A DNA stretch of 21,588 bases from Clostridiaceae bacterium (GTDB taxonomy: Bacteria; Bacillota; Clostridia; DSM-8532): positions 1-21,588 of the forward strand of contig JAAYGP010000227.1 in NCBI GenBank assembly GCA_012727625.1. Reading direction: 5' to 3'. Both the position numbers and the translations under genes were made by a program. The notes beneath the pieces were generated by a model. It saw only the letters and a program-made list of their open reading frames with translations. It was not told the DNA's origin and did no database searches. Of this stretch, positions 7,064 through 14,257 are shown piece by piece (position 1 is the stretch's first letter; each line of letters begins with the position of its first letter).

Positions 7064-7131
7064 AAAGTTGCACGCCACAGCTGATGGGTCGGGGTTTGTG
7101 TCAGGCTTTGCAAGGTCAGGATAACCACATA

Positions 7132-7587
7132 TCAGTTGTCAAGGTGGCACCACATAATGAGAGCATCTTCATTGGTGTCACTGTAATAACCTTTACGCTT
7201 TCCTTCCACCGTAAATCCAAACTTCTTGTACAGTAAAACAGCAGAAATATTGCTTTCTCTTACCTCAAGAGTTAAACCTCTGATATTCCTTTCCCTTGAC
7301 TCCTCAAATATTTTATTTAATAGTCCTGTGGCAATTTTTCTGTGCCTGAAATCAGGATCAACGGCAATATTGGTAATGTGTCCCTCATCCATTATAAACC
7401 ATACTCCTGCATATGCCACAATTTCATCCTCAGACAGAGCGACATAATAAACCGCGCAGGGATTGTTCACCTCGTCCATAAACATTTTAAAGGACCAGGG
7501 TGTAGCAAATGAGCGCTCCTCCACTTTCAATATCCCCTCAATATCGCAAGGCTGCATTTTTCTGATTACTATCGAATTATCCGTCAT
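7132..7587 (-). CDS. rimI: Ribosomal-protein-alanine N-acetyltransferase RimI
   Basis: This GNAT-fold acetyltransferase (151 aa) is predicted to acetylate the N-terminus of ribosomal protein S18 with acetyl-CoA in the cytosol. The start IRKMQPCDIEGILKVEERSF and PWS are typical of RimI. The acetyl-CoA motif A is ITNIAVDPDFRHRKIATGLL (R/Q-x-x-G/A form), followed by LEVRESNISAVLLYKKFGF and the family C-terminus (GKRKGYYSDTNEDALIMW). The ATG overlaps the tsaB 3' end by 11 bp, so the two are translationally linked. The same gene trio is common in Firmicutes, where tsaD often follows; here tsaD is not downstream. Confidence 0.9.
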   Translation of the reverse strand: MTDNSIVIRKMQPCDIEGILKVEERSFATPWSFKMFMDEVNNPCAVYYVALSEDEIVAYAGVWFIMDEGHITNIAVDPDFRHRKIATGLLNKIFEESRERNIRGLTLEVRESNISAVLLYKKFGFTVEGKRKGYYSDTNEDALIMWCHLDN

Positions 7588-8296
7588 GCGTTACGATCTC
7601 CTGACGCTTAAGGTCTTTCATTCGTTCAGCCTGGGATTTTCTGAGATAATTGGGCGAGGCGGAAAAAGCATCCGTCACATTGCCCTTATTGTGCATAAAC
7701 CATGCCAGCCTTGCAATGGCCGCAGCCCGGGGGGTAAACATTTCATCAGTCGCAAAATCTGCATTTATGCCCTGCTCCTTAAAATAATCCTTATATAAAG
7801 GCACTGCATCCCCTATGAAAGTTACCGGTTCTTCCAATGTTTTAACAATATCCACAAGATTTTCAATTGCCATTCCGGCATCTTCATGGATTTTTATAAT
7901 ATCGTCTTCATCTGTCCTGTATATGCCTGTGAAAACCTGCCTGTTTCTTGCATCCTGTATCGGGCAGACAATACCTTTATTCGCGCTTAACGTAAACGCA
8001 AGAGCCATAAGGGTTGATACTTCAACAACAGGTATATTCAAGGCGTAAGCGAAAGCTTTTATTGTTACAACACCAATGCGCAGGCCCGTAAAAGAGCCCG
8101 GACCGTTTGCAACGGCACAGAGATCTATATCGGAAGGCTTCAGATCAAGCATGTCGATCAATGAATCCATCATAGGGACCAATTTTTGTGAGTGAGTTTT
8201 TCCGTGGCGTAAAGTTATTTCCCCCGTCAGAAATCCATCCCGTGCCACTGCCACTGATGCTGTTGTTCCGGAAGTATCCAGTGCCAGTATATTCAT
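7577..8296 (-). CDS. tsaB: tRNA t6A biosynthesis protein TsaB
   Basis: TsaB (239 aa) is the scaffold partner of TsaD and TsaE in making N6-threonylcarbamoyladenosine at position 37 of ANN-decoding tRNAs. It has the ASKHA-type N-terminus MNILALDTSGTTASVAV, the HSQKLVPMMDSL segment and the highly conserved ANGPGSFTGLRIGV (about residues 63-76). It lacks the metal-binding His residues of TsaD, as expected. Length is typical. The ATG overlaps the tsaE stop as ATGA (8293-8296). Confidence 0.93.
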   Translation of the reverse strand: MNILALDTSGTTASVAVARDGFLTGEITLRHGKTHSQKLVPMMDSLIDMLDLKPSDIDLCAVANGPGSFTGLRIGVVTIKAFAYALNIPVVEVSTLMALAFTLSANKGIVCPIQDARNRQVFTGIYRTDEDDIIKIHEDAGMAIENLVDIVKTLEEPVTFIGDAVPLYKDYFKEQGINADFATDEMFTPRAAAIARLAWFMHNKGNVTDAFSASPNYLRKSQAERMKDLKRQEIVTHDG

Positions 8297-8727
8297 TTAA
8301 CGTCCACCCTTTCTATGGTTATTCTGCGTATATTTTCATCATTTCCTGTTCTTTCAATATGAACCCACACGGCACCAGGCGGTATTAAACTGCAGACCAG
8401 ATCTGCCCATTCAATGACACAAATATCCCCTGAGTATAAATATTCAAAGAAACCTATTTCAAACAGTTCATCTTCATCTGAAACCCTATAGACATCAAAA
8501 TGATGCAGAGCTGCTTTAAAGCCATCATAGCTGTGCACCAGCGTAAAAGTGGGACTTGTAATTTGATCGTTTATTGAAAGGCCTTCGGCAATGCCTTTTA
8601 CAAAAATAGTTTTTCCCGTTCCCAAATCTCCTGTAAGAGCGATTATGCTTCCTGGTCCAATCGAACCGGCAAGTTTTTTCCCAAGTTCTATCGTTTCTCT
8701 CTCGCTTTTAGTTATATATTCCTGCAT
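8293..8727 (-). CDS. tsaE: tRNA t6A biosynthesis ATPase TsaE
   Basis: TsaE (144 aa) is the P-loop ATPase that resets the TsaB-TsaD complex during t6A synthesis. The Walker A motif GDLGTGKT, the switch-like TSPTF, the HFDVYR motif and IEWAD near the C-terminus are all present. The frame extends to a TTG at 8739, but the ATG at 8725-8727 gives the usual N-terminus; its Shine-Dalgarno sequence (GGGGAT) is weak. It is the first gene of the tsaE-tsaB-rimI operon, with a promoter at 8767-8794. Confidence 0.92.
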   Translation of the reverse strand: MQEYITKSERETIELGKKLAGSIGPGSIIALTGDLGTGKTIFVKGIAEGLSINDQITSPTFTLVHSYDGFKAALHHFDVYRVSDEDELFEIGFFEYLYSGDICVIEWADLVCSLIPPGAVWVHIERTGNDENIRRITIERVDVK

Positions 8728-8766
8728 ATTTATCCCCAAACTTTAGTAAAATGGTGAGATAATCAC

Positions 8767-8794
8767 ATTATAACACAGCAAAACAAAGCTGCAA
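8767..8794 (-). promoter_or_regulatory. Sigma-A-type promoter of tsaE-tsaB-rimI
   Basis: On the minus strand TTGCAG (8789-8794) and TATAAT (8767-8772) are spaced by 16 nt, and the predicted start site is about 33 nt before the tsaE ATG. The whole 28-bp box, including the spacer, is nearly identical to the one at 17011-17038 (24 of 28 bases). Confidence 0.7.
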
Positions 8795-8807
8795 GCATAA
8801 TTGATAA

Positions 8808-8865
8808 CTACCCGAAAACCAGTTTCCTGACCGGGCGTTACCGAAATGTTCAGCTGGTTTGGGTA
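8808..8865. repeat. Imperfect inverted repeat between the holin gene and tsaE
   Basis: CTACCCGAAAACCAG (8808-8822) is nearly complementary to CTGGTTTGGGTA (8854-8865), giving a hairpin with a loop of about 30 nt. It sits just after the 3' end of the holin gene and upstream of the tsaE promoter. There is no T-run, so termination is only a possibility. Confidence 0.35.
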
Positions 8866-8901
8866 ACCTTTCCTGTGAGCCGTTCGGATGAGTATTTACC
8901 T

Positions 8902-9357
8902 TTACTTTTTTATTATTCTGCCGGATTCATCACGCAAAAGGCCAAACAGTTTTATAATAAAAGACGGTACAGGTATGCCAAGAATGATAAGGTTCTGGAT
9001 AATGCTTAAACCCTCTGTTCCTATAAGATATACATAAATGGCAATCACCATTGCCCCGTTCATCCGTATTGCAATTCCTGCTCTTTCAGCCAGAAACACT
9101 ATCAGAAACTCAAGTAGAATTGTCACCAATATCAATACCACATACATAATCTTTTTTATAAGACCCTTGATGCCTTTTTTATAGTTAAATCCTCCGTTCC
9201 TTATCAACCCGCATAATACACCGGTTATATAGTCCAATACCATAAAAACAGCCAGAACAATAAAAACCTCATGCATTGATTGTGAGACGTGGGACAAAAT
9301 AAGAACAATCCCACCAATAAAGGTTCTTGTTTCAAAGCTGTGTGTAAGGCTATGCAT
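8902..9357 (-). CDS. Phage-type holin (holin_4 / TcdE-Cph1-like)
   Basis: This 151-aa protein has about four hydrophobic helices. The conserved motif FMVLDYITGVLCGL is followed by NGGFNYKKGIKGLIKKI, which matches the phage holin family that includes TcdE and the clostridial Cph1 holin. These form membrane lesions for release of endolysins or large toxins, and some chromosomal copies act outside phages. The C-terminus has the usual LSIIQNLIILGIPVPSFI and a charged tail. The ATG at 9355-9357 has GGAGGAGG upstream. No endolysin, toxin or phage gene is adjacent, so it is an orphan and its role is open. Confidence 0.8.
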   Translation of the reverse strand: MHSLTHSFETRTFIGGIVLILSHVSQSMHEVFIVLAVFMVLDYITGVLCGLIRNGGFNYKKGIKGLIKKIMYVVLILVTILLEFLIVFLAERAGIAIRMNGAMVIAIYVYLIGTEGLSIIQNLIILGIPVPSFIIKLFGLLRDESGRIIKK

Positions 9358-9563
9358 AAAACCTCCTCCTTTTTTGCAAGCTTATTCCGCAAATAAAGCA
9401 AGGGAAAAGCAGAGTATGCCATATATTTCCTTATGCATACTGCTTATGCAATTTAAAACTAAATCACATTTTATTATATGCTGGAAAGTAAGAGGTTGAC
9501 ATAAAAATGAAAAAAGCTTCAAAGCGGGAAAGTGAATTTATATTTCCGCAAGTGTGCATAGCA

Positions 9564-11087
9564 TTATCTTGAACTGTGCCAGGTGTCATATTGATACTGC
9601 ATTTCCATTAATAAATCCTCAACACCTGCAGCCCTGAGTTCTTTTCTGAATTGCTCAATCGTAGAGTCTATATCGCAGGAACCGGTAAACAGCATACTGC
9701 TGTATGCACTGACGACACTTCCGCAAGCCCTGATCTGAATCTCTACATCTGAGTGGTCAAATGCAAAACCAAGGCTGTGCAGTGCTTTGCTTTTCCTGTT
9801 ATATTCCAGTATTTTTTCATATTTCAGAGGATCTTCCCTGTCTGATATATAGCTTAAAAACATATTTCCGAACCTATCGCCAAAACCAGGTTTGTATCCT
9901 GAATCCTGAGGCTCAGGATAACTTATTGTGTTCTCATTTACCATTGTATAATGAACATTTTCTATGCCGTGATCCAAAAGGTTTTTTATATCGGAATCCG
10001 TATACAATAGCTCAATAAAAAGAAAGGCTTTATCCGGATTTTTGGAGCCTGACGGAATAGCAAGAATTGCATCCAGTATATCTTCATTGGTTGTAACAGG
10101 TTCCGACATGTCAACCTGAACCCATCCGATTCCGGTATGTTCGCTTATTTCAGCGTCTTTCCCGGGTGACAGTGTATGTATTGCCGCAAAAAACATTTTT
10201 GATTTTAAAAGCTCCAAAGTATTTTGCATTGTTGCCGCATCCTTGTGCATATATCCGTTAATTGACCATCTTCTCATAAGCTTATAGTATTCAATACTTT
10301 CAGGAGCTAAAAACTGGTTTACAATTTCATCGCCACTGTTATCAGGATATAAAGCACCCGGAACGGTCTCATCAATTATGAAATCCCAGTCAATAAGGCC
10401 AAAAGAAAAATCCATGCCGGCAACAGCCAGCGGAATAACCTGAAGCTCGTTTTCCCTTATAATCTCCAGATAAGGCTCCAAGGATTCAAGTGTTGTTATT
10501 TGATCAAGATCCATACCATACTTATGTACTAAGTCTTCTCTAAGCATGACTCCCCGGTTATGCGCGTTTTTTTTCATTGCCGGGATACCGTACAAATCCC
10601 CGTTAATCCTGAAATAGTCAAGATATTTATTGTCAATAATACTGTTTAATGTGGGGTATTTCAATAAGTATATGTCGAGCTTTTTGAAATTACCGGCTTT
10701 GGAATTGGCGTGGTAATCCACAAGACCTTTTGAAGAAAAAACAATATCCGGAGGATCATTTGATGCCAAAGCTGTATTTACTTTTTGCAAGTATTCATCT
10801 TCTGTTGGGAAAATCTGCAAATCCAGGGTTGTGTTTATTTTATCCTGCAGAATTTTATTAACTTCGTCAAGCACGATGGATAAATCCGGCTCCTGCCTGT
10901 TCCCGAACATGTACCAGACAAGACCGCCCTGTCCTGTTGGTTTACTTTTGTCAAATGAGGTTGAATCCGATACTGTATTTGCGTCGGTTATATTAATCCC
11001 GGTCTCAACTTCTGAACAACCGGTTAAATTGGACATTAAAACAAGCATCATAATATATAAAAAAAGACGTCCGAATTGCTTTCTCAT
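9564..11087 (-). CDS. ABC transporter solute-binding lipoprotein, DUF3502-type
   Basis: This 507-aa protein has a lipoprotein signal: basic MRKQFGR, a hydrophobic core and the lipobox LTGC with Cys24 for lipidation. An early WYMFGN strand, DPPDIVFSS and YGIPAMKKNAHNRGVMLRED follow the layout of family-1 sugar or oligosaccharide binding proteins. The C-terminus, ending LRAAGVEDLLMEMQYQYDTW, matches the DUF3502 domain. It should bind a carbohydrate-like ligand outside the membrane and deliver it to an ABC permease. No permease or ATPase gene is adjacent, so partners must be encoded elsewhere. The ATG at 11085-11087 follows GGAGG. Confidence 0.85.
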   Translation of the reverse strand: MRKQFGRLFLYIMMLVLMSNLTGCSEVETGINITDANTVSDSTSFDKSKPTGQGGLVWYMFGNRQEPDLSIVLDEVNKILQDKINTTLDLQIFPTEDEYLQKVNTALASNDPPDIVFSSKGLVDYHANSKAGNFKKLDIYLLKYPTLNSIIDNKYLDYFRINGDLYGIPAMKKNAHNRGVMLREDLVHKYGMDLDQITTLESLEPYLEIIRENELQVIPLAVAGMDFSFGLIDWDFIIDETVPGALYPDNSGDEIVNQFLAPESIEYYKLMRRWSINGYMHKDAATMQNTLELLKSKMFFAAIHTLSPGKDAEISEHTGIGWVQVDMSEPVTTNEDILDAILAIPSGSKNPDKAFLFIELLYTDSDIKNLLDHGIENVHYTMVNENTISYPEPQDSGYKPGFGDRFGNMFLSYISDREDPLKYEKILEYNRKSKALHSLGFAFDHSDVEIQIRACGSVVSAYSSMLFTGSCDIDSTIEQFRKELRAAGVEDLLMEMQYQYDTWHSSR

Positions 11088-11166
11088 GATTATAAACCTC
11101 CATTATCGGTTTATGCCCGGTAACGCCAGTCTTTGCAGATGTCAGTTTTTATCTGATACCATTATT

Positions 11167-11195
11167 ATCGTATCAAAGGATGTGTAAAAATTCAA
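11167..11195 (-). promoter_or_regulatory. Possible promoter of the solute-binding protein gene
   Basis: On the minus strand TTGAAT (11190-11195) and TACGAT (11167-11172) are spaced by 17 nt, about 75 nt before the ATG. The -10 region lies in a short inverted repeat (GATAC ... GTATC, 11156-11175), which could be an operator. Confidence 0.35.
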
Positions 11196-11281
11196 CAATA
11201 TTATACATTCTTCGACTTGTAGGGATGTCATCCTCTCGCCCTGAAAAGACGAAAGTTCCTGCTTCATGACTTTATTTTGTT

Positions 11282-12490
11282 TTAAATCTTTTGGCTTAAA
11301 TAATGGTTAAGCTCAATTATTGCCTTTCCGGCCGTTATATAATGTGAAAACAGCGCACTTTCGCCAATTATATTAAATACCGGCTCATCCGCAATTTTAT
11401 CAACAAAAAAGCAAAGCACATGTTCCTTGCTAAGAAGGTTTTTAATTTTATCATATTCCTTTATTACGGTTGTAAGCCCCAGAGCCTTTTTTGTCTGGCT
11501 GTATAATTCAAAAGTTTCATCATGCTTTGACTTGAGTTCCTTCAAAAAAACATCCGGCTTATATACCATATATTCATTCATGCCATAAAGACTTGCTGCA
11601 ATCTCCAGCCCCTCTATTGTCTGAATGCTGAAGCTTTTCAGCATTTTGCAAAAATCACCGGTCTTAAAGTAAAACCTGTGACCCTGCAGCTTGCAGAAAG
11701 CTTTCATGGCATCCAGATATCCCAGTTGTACGTTTCTTTTAATTCGATCTCTGTCAAAATCAAAAATTCCCCCGATAGACTCATTTGGTCTTATAAGTTT
11801 TATGTATATTTCTTTTCCGGCAAGGCTTCTTTTCAGCCCTGGTCCTATAATGTCAACGGCAATAAAGTGTTTATACCCTTTCCTAATAAGCATATTAATG
11901 GGCATATTGTCATATAGGCCGCCATCCAGATATGTGTTTTCACCTATTTTCTGGGCTTTGTATATGGGAAAGCAAGCGGATGCAAGGAGATACTTTATGA
12001 AATTATCCTTTTCTATTTCATTTTTGAACAATTCATAGGGCTTGTGGTCTTTAATTGAGTAAGTCACCATGCCAAAATCAATATTGGATTCATATATCTT
12101 TTTAATATCCAGGTTCTGCCTGAGCAAACTTTCCAAAGGCTCATTGGTAAAACCTTTCTGCCTTATAAAATCTCTGGCGATTTTTGCAATATTGCTGATG
12201 CTGAAGAGGTTTTTATTGTTGCCAATCTCGACACTTGTGCCTATTACATCATCAACATAAATGTCATAATACATCTGCTCCAGCTTTTCAGCCGAATCCT
12301 GTATCATAAATGCCGCGTTTATGGCTCCGATTGATGTGCCTGCTATGGCGGATATATTTATGTCCAATTCCTTTAATGCTTTCCAGACACCCACCTGATA
12401 TGCCCCTCTGGTTCCCCCTCCAGCGAGGACAAGACAAAAATCGCTGTTACTAATAAAACACACCTCCAATGCTGATTTTGAGCCTGCCAT
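11282..12490 (-). CDS. Patatin-like phospholipase
   Basis: This is a patatin-fold serine lipid acyl hydrolase with a Ser-Asp dyad. Numbered from the ATG at 12490, the oxyanion-hole motif GGGTRGAYQVGVW starts at residue 24, the nucleophile elbow GTSIG is 51-55 (Ser53) and the catalytic Asp is in DGG (189-191). A C-terminal region of about 180 residues of unknown role follows. No signal peptide is present, so it is probably cytosolic. The ATG lacks a ribosome binding site and lies within an inverted repeat. The only strong Shine-Dalgarno sequence (12461-12467) precedes an ATT at 12452-12454, which would make the protein about 390 aa and start right before the domain. Confidence 0.85.
   Translation of the reverse strand: MAGSKSALEVCFISNSDFCLVLAGGGTRGAYQVGVWKALKELDINISAIAGTSIGAINAAFMIQDSAEKLEQMYYDIYVDDVIGTSVEIGNNKNLFSISNIAKIARDFIRQKGFTNEPLESLLRQNLDIKKIYESNIDFGMVTYSIKDHKPYELFKNEIEKDNFIKYLLASACFPIYKAQKIGENTYLDGGLYDNMPINMLIRKGYKHFIAVDIIGPGLKRSLAGKEIYIKLIRPNESIGGIFDFDRDRIKRNVQLGYLDAMKAFCKLQGHRFYFKTGDFCKMLKSFSIQTIEGLEIAASLYGMNEYMVYKPDVFLKELKSKHDETFELYSQTKKALGLTTVIKEYDKIKNLLSKEHVLCFFVDKIADEPVFNIIGESALFSHYITAGKAIIELNHYLSQKI
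12461..12467 (-). promoter_or_regulatory. Ribosome binding site pointing to an ATT start of the patatin gene
   Basis: GGAGGTG on the minus strand lies inside the longest open frame, upstream of an in-frame ATT (12452-12454) at 6-8 nt spacing. Start codons nearer the site (TTG 12467-12469, GTG 12461-12463) overlap it and are unlikely. Starting at ATT would give SNSDFCLVLAGGGTRGAYQ after the initiator, the usual short N-terminus of patatin-like proteins. Confidence 0.5.
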
Positions 12491-12549
12491 GCTTTAGCAG
12501 GAAGTTGCAGCCATATCCGTGAAAAGTCATTATCTTTCTGCTAAAGCAT
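12489..12549. repeat. Perfect 12-bp inverted repeat upstream of the patatin gene
   Basis: ATGCTTTAGCAG (12489-12500) and CTGCTAAAGCAT (12538-12549) are perfect inverted copies separated by 37 nt. The repeat overlaps the conventional ATG of the patatin gene. It could be an operator, a transcript hairpin or the footprint of a small mobile element. Confidence 0.55.
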
Positions 12550-12573
12550 TATTTATGAGCTTAATAAAACAAC

Positions 12574-12823
12574 TTAATACTCAATTCTATGAACCTGAAA
12601 AAGCTTTAACGGCAAATATAACGAGGCCTGATTGGTATCTACAATATTGATGGCTTGATTATACAAAGGTTTAGAAAATAAAATATTTCGGCCTGAACTA
12701 TTGAATTCAAAATAGACAAACCTTTATTTTTTCATATTGAACTTCCACATATTGAAGGCCATTTTCCTCGAGTGAATGCATTATCTGTGTTTCATCAGAT
12801 AGTGTCATATATGGATACAGCAT
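12574..12823 (-). pseudogene. Small frameshifted hypothetical gene
   Basis: From the ATG at 12821-12823, after an AAAGAGAG site, the frame gives MLYPYMTLSDETQIMHSLEE and ends after 38 codons at 12707. The MTLSDETQIMHS stretch recalls the N-terminus of a widespread uncharacterised small protein (from memory, low certainty). A neighbouring frame is open from before that stop to 12574 and reads coding-like: FEFNSSGRNILFSKPLYNQA then INIVDTNQASLYLPLKLFQ. A one-base shift in the A-rich stretch near 12730 would join the two. It is either a frameshifted gene or two unrelated fragments. Confidence 0.35.
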
Positions 12824-13037
12824 TAGTTCACTCTCTTTCATTAGAATAAAAATCCAATCAAATATATTATACCATGAATTTCTGTAAAATTGCATTATAT
12901 AATCGACCATGGCGGTTTACCATGACGGTATGTAGATGTTTTCGTTTGAGCCGAACAAGATGCCTTGTTAGTCGAAAATAAATCAAGTAAATAATATTAT
13001 TATCAAAAATATGCTTCTGCATTGCATAAAATGTATG

Positions 13038-13126
13038 TTTTTATGTATAAACGGTTACAAAAACTTTTTATACATAAAAAATGACCGTTTATGCAAAACG
13101 CCTTGACCTCATACCATTAATATGAG
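13038..13126. repeat. Cluster of nested and adjacent inverted repeats
   Basis: TTTTTATGTATAAA (13038-13051) is a perfect inverted copy of TTTATACATAAAAA (13067-13080). Overlapping it, ATAAACGGT (13047-13055) pairs with ACCGTTTAT (13084-13092), so two alternative hairpins compete. CTCATA (13108-13113) pairs with TATGAG (13121-13126) just after. The stretch is very A+T-rich and sits between two broken genes. Confidence 0.5.
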
Positions 13127-13164
13127 AGCACAGGAAAGGTAACTGTTTTGATAAATGGAACCGC

Positions 13165-13335
13165 ATGTGTATTGCAACTAAAGTCAGACTTAAAAATTTC
13201 CTGTAAAAGCACTCCATTAAAGCTACACTATTTAAATTGCTTTCGTGAGGACTTCGTAGATATCAATTAGGACATATTTACGGAGTAAATGAATTTGGAT
13301 ACCTGGAATGCGTTAGATGCGGTTACAGATTATAG
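13165..13335 (+). pseudogene. Small zinc-ribbon-like protein with two in-frame stops
   Basis: One reading frame of 57 codons runs MCIATKVRLKNFL, stop, KHSIKATLFKLLS, stop, then GLRRYQLGHIYGVNEFGYLE and CVRCGYRL before a final TAG. The final part, GHIYGVNEFGYLECVRCGYR, looks like the end of a small zinc-ribbon protein with a CxxCG knuckle. The frame stays coherent across both stops (TAA at codon 14, TGA at codon 28), which suggests two nonsense mutations in a decayed gene. Family not firmly recognised, and there is no strong ribosome binding site. Confidence 0.35.
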
Positions 13336-13349
13336 TAGCAGCTGATATT

Positions 13350-13390
13350 TTTATGATCTTGCGCCAATAATCAGGGCACAAGATCATAAA
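13350..13390. repeat. Perfect 12-bp hairpin before the lipoprotein pseudogene
   Basis: TTTATGATCTTG (13350-13361) pairs perfectly with CAAGATCATAAA (13379-13390), and GCC/GGGC extend the stem inward around a short loop. It lies 14 nt after the zinc-ribbon remnant and 35 nt before the next start codon on the plus strand. It could terminate the upstream gene, although no T-run follows, or control the downstream one. Confidence 0.5.
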
Positions 13391-13425
13391 TTATGCAACA
13401 ACATTTTATAAAGAGGTAGATTATT

Positions 13426-14189
13426 ATGAAATCCTGTATAAAAAATATATGCTTCTGATGTCAGCTTTGCTGTTTCTTTTGACCTCATGCGACGGTTCTG
13501 TCGAGAATATCGATAACTCATATTCATCCGTCAATAAAAGCAGTAATATTGATATTTCCTTTATAAATGACATAGAACGCGCTCTGATTGCTGTTAGTGA
13601 AAACGGGGATATTTATTTGACAGATGAGACAAGGATATACATACTTGACAGTAAAGGAAATAAAAAAAGCAAATAGAAAACGAAAAGGGTCGCCATTACA
13701 AATTATTGACAGCTTATGATGACGGATTTTTTGCCTATGGTTATGGGAGTCAACTTGAAGAGTATAACACTGACGGTACTTTAGTAAAAAAACATAATTT
13801 AGCAATTTCTGCACAGAACACTGATAAGATGCTGTATATGGATGGTAAACTTTATATAATATATCACATTGATGACAATGAAAGAAGTGAAAAATACCTG
13901 GGTGAATGTAATCTCGCTGTTTTATCACAATGTATGTCTCCAAACGGCTCCCTTGGTATATAACAATCCATTAAACCCAGCGATGTTGAAGAAGCTGAAT
14001 TTATGCCGGTTGGTGAAGTTGCGCTTTTTTCATTATGACTATATGGAGAAATTTACTAAAGTTTTATTTGACGGTAAATTAGGTGAAATTCCTTATGCTA
14101 ATATTAATGGAACGCTTTATTTCAGCAGAACGAAATTGAATGATTGGCTATGGATCAAATTAAATATTTCGAAAGCCGTATCTTCTTAG
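13426..14189 (+). pseudogene. Decayed lipoprotein with beta-propeller-like body
   Basis: A GAGG site precedes ATG 13426-13428. The start MKSCIKN falls out of frame at an A6 tract (13440-13445). One extra A would give MKSCIKKYMLLMSALLFLLT followed by the lipobox Cys (LTSC). The second frame runs through IALIAVSENGDIYLTDETRI-like blades to a stop at 13676, and again one extra A in the preceding A7 tract joins it to the third piece (KLLTAYDDGFFAYGYGS, DKMLYMDGKLYIIYHIDDNE). That piece meets an in-frame TAA near 13961, then SIKPSDVEEAEFMPVGEVAL, then a further shift to FTKVLFDGKLGEIPYANING and the final stop at 14189. The gene was probably a secreted propeller lipoprotein. Confidence 0.65.
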
Positions 14190-14221
14190 GGTTTGAAATT
14201 CCTCTGGGCTGGCTCTGTGGC

Positions 14222-14257
14222 TTCCCGGGAACCATGTGTATGGTTCCCGGAATTTTT
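14222..14257 (+). terminator. Intrinsic terminator after the lipoprotein pseudogene
   Basis: TTCCCGGGAACCAT (14222-14235) pairs with ATGGTTCCCGGAA (14240-14252) with one bulge and a 4-nt loop, followed by TTTTT (14253-14257) on the plus strand. The T-run directly abuts the stop codon of the convergent rubrerythrin gene (14258-14260). Confidence 0.75.

Noticed and set aside
6958..7236. Plus-strand frame of 92 codons overlapping the rimI 3' end
   Set aside because: Antisense to rimI over a third of its length, lacks a ribosome binding site and shows no family features.
9225..9422. Minus-strand frame of 65 codons overlapping the holin gene start
   Set aside because: Out of frame with the well-supported holin gene and without its own Shine-Dalgarno sequence.
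9500..9530. Terminator after the solute-binding protein gene
   Set aside because: There is a T6 run, but the stem before it (GCTT/AGC) is only three to four pairs, too weak to call.
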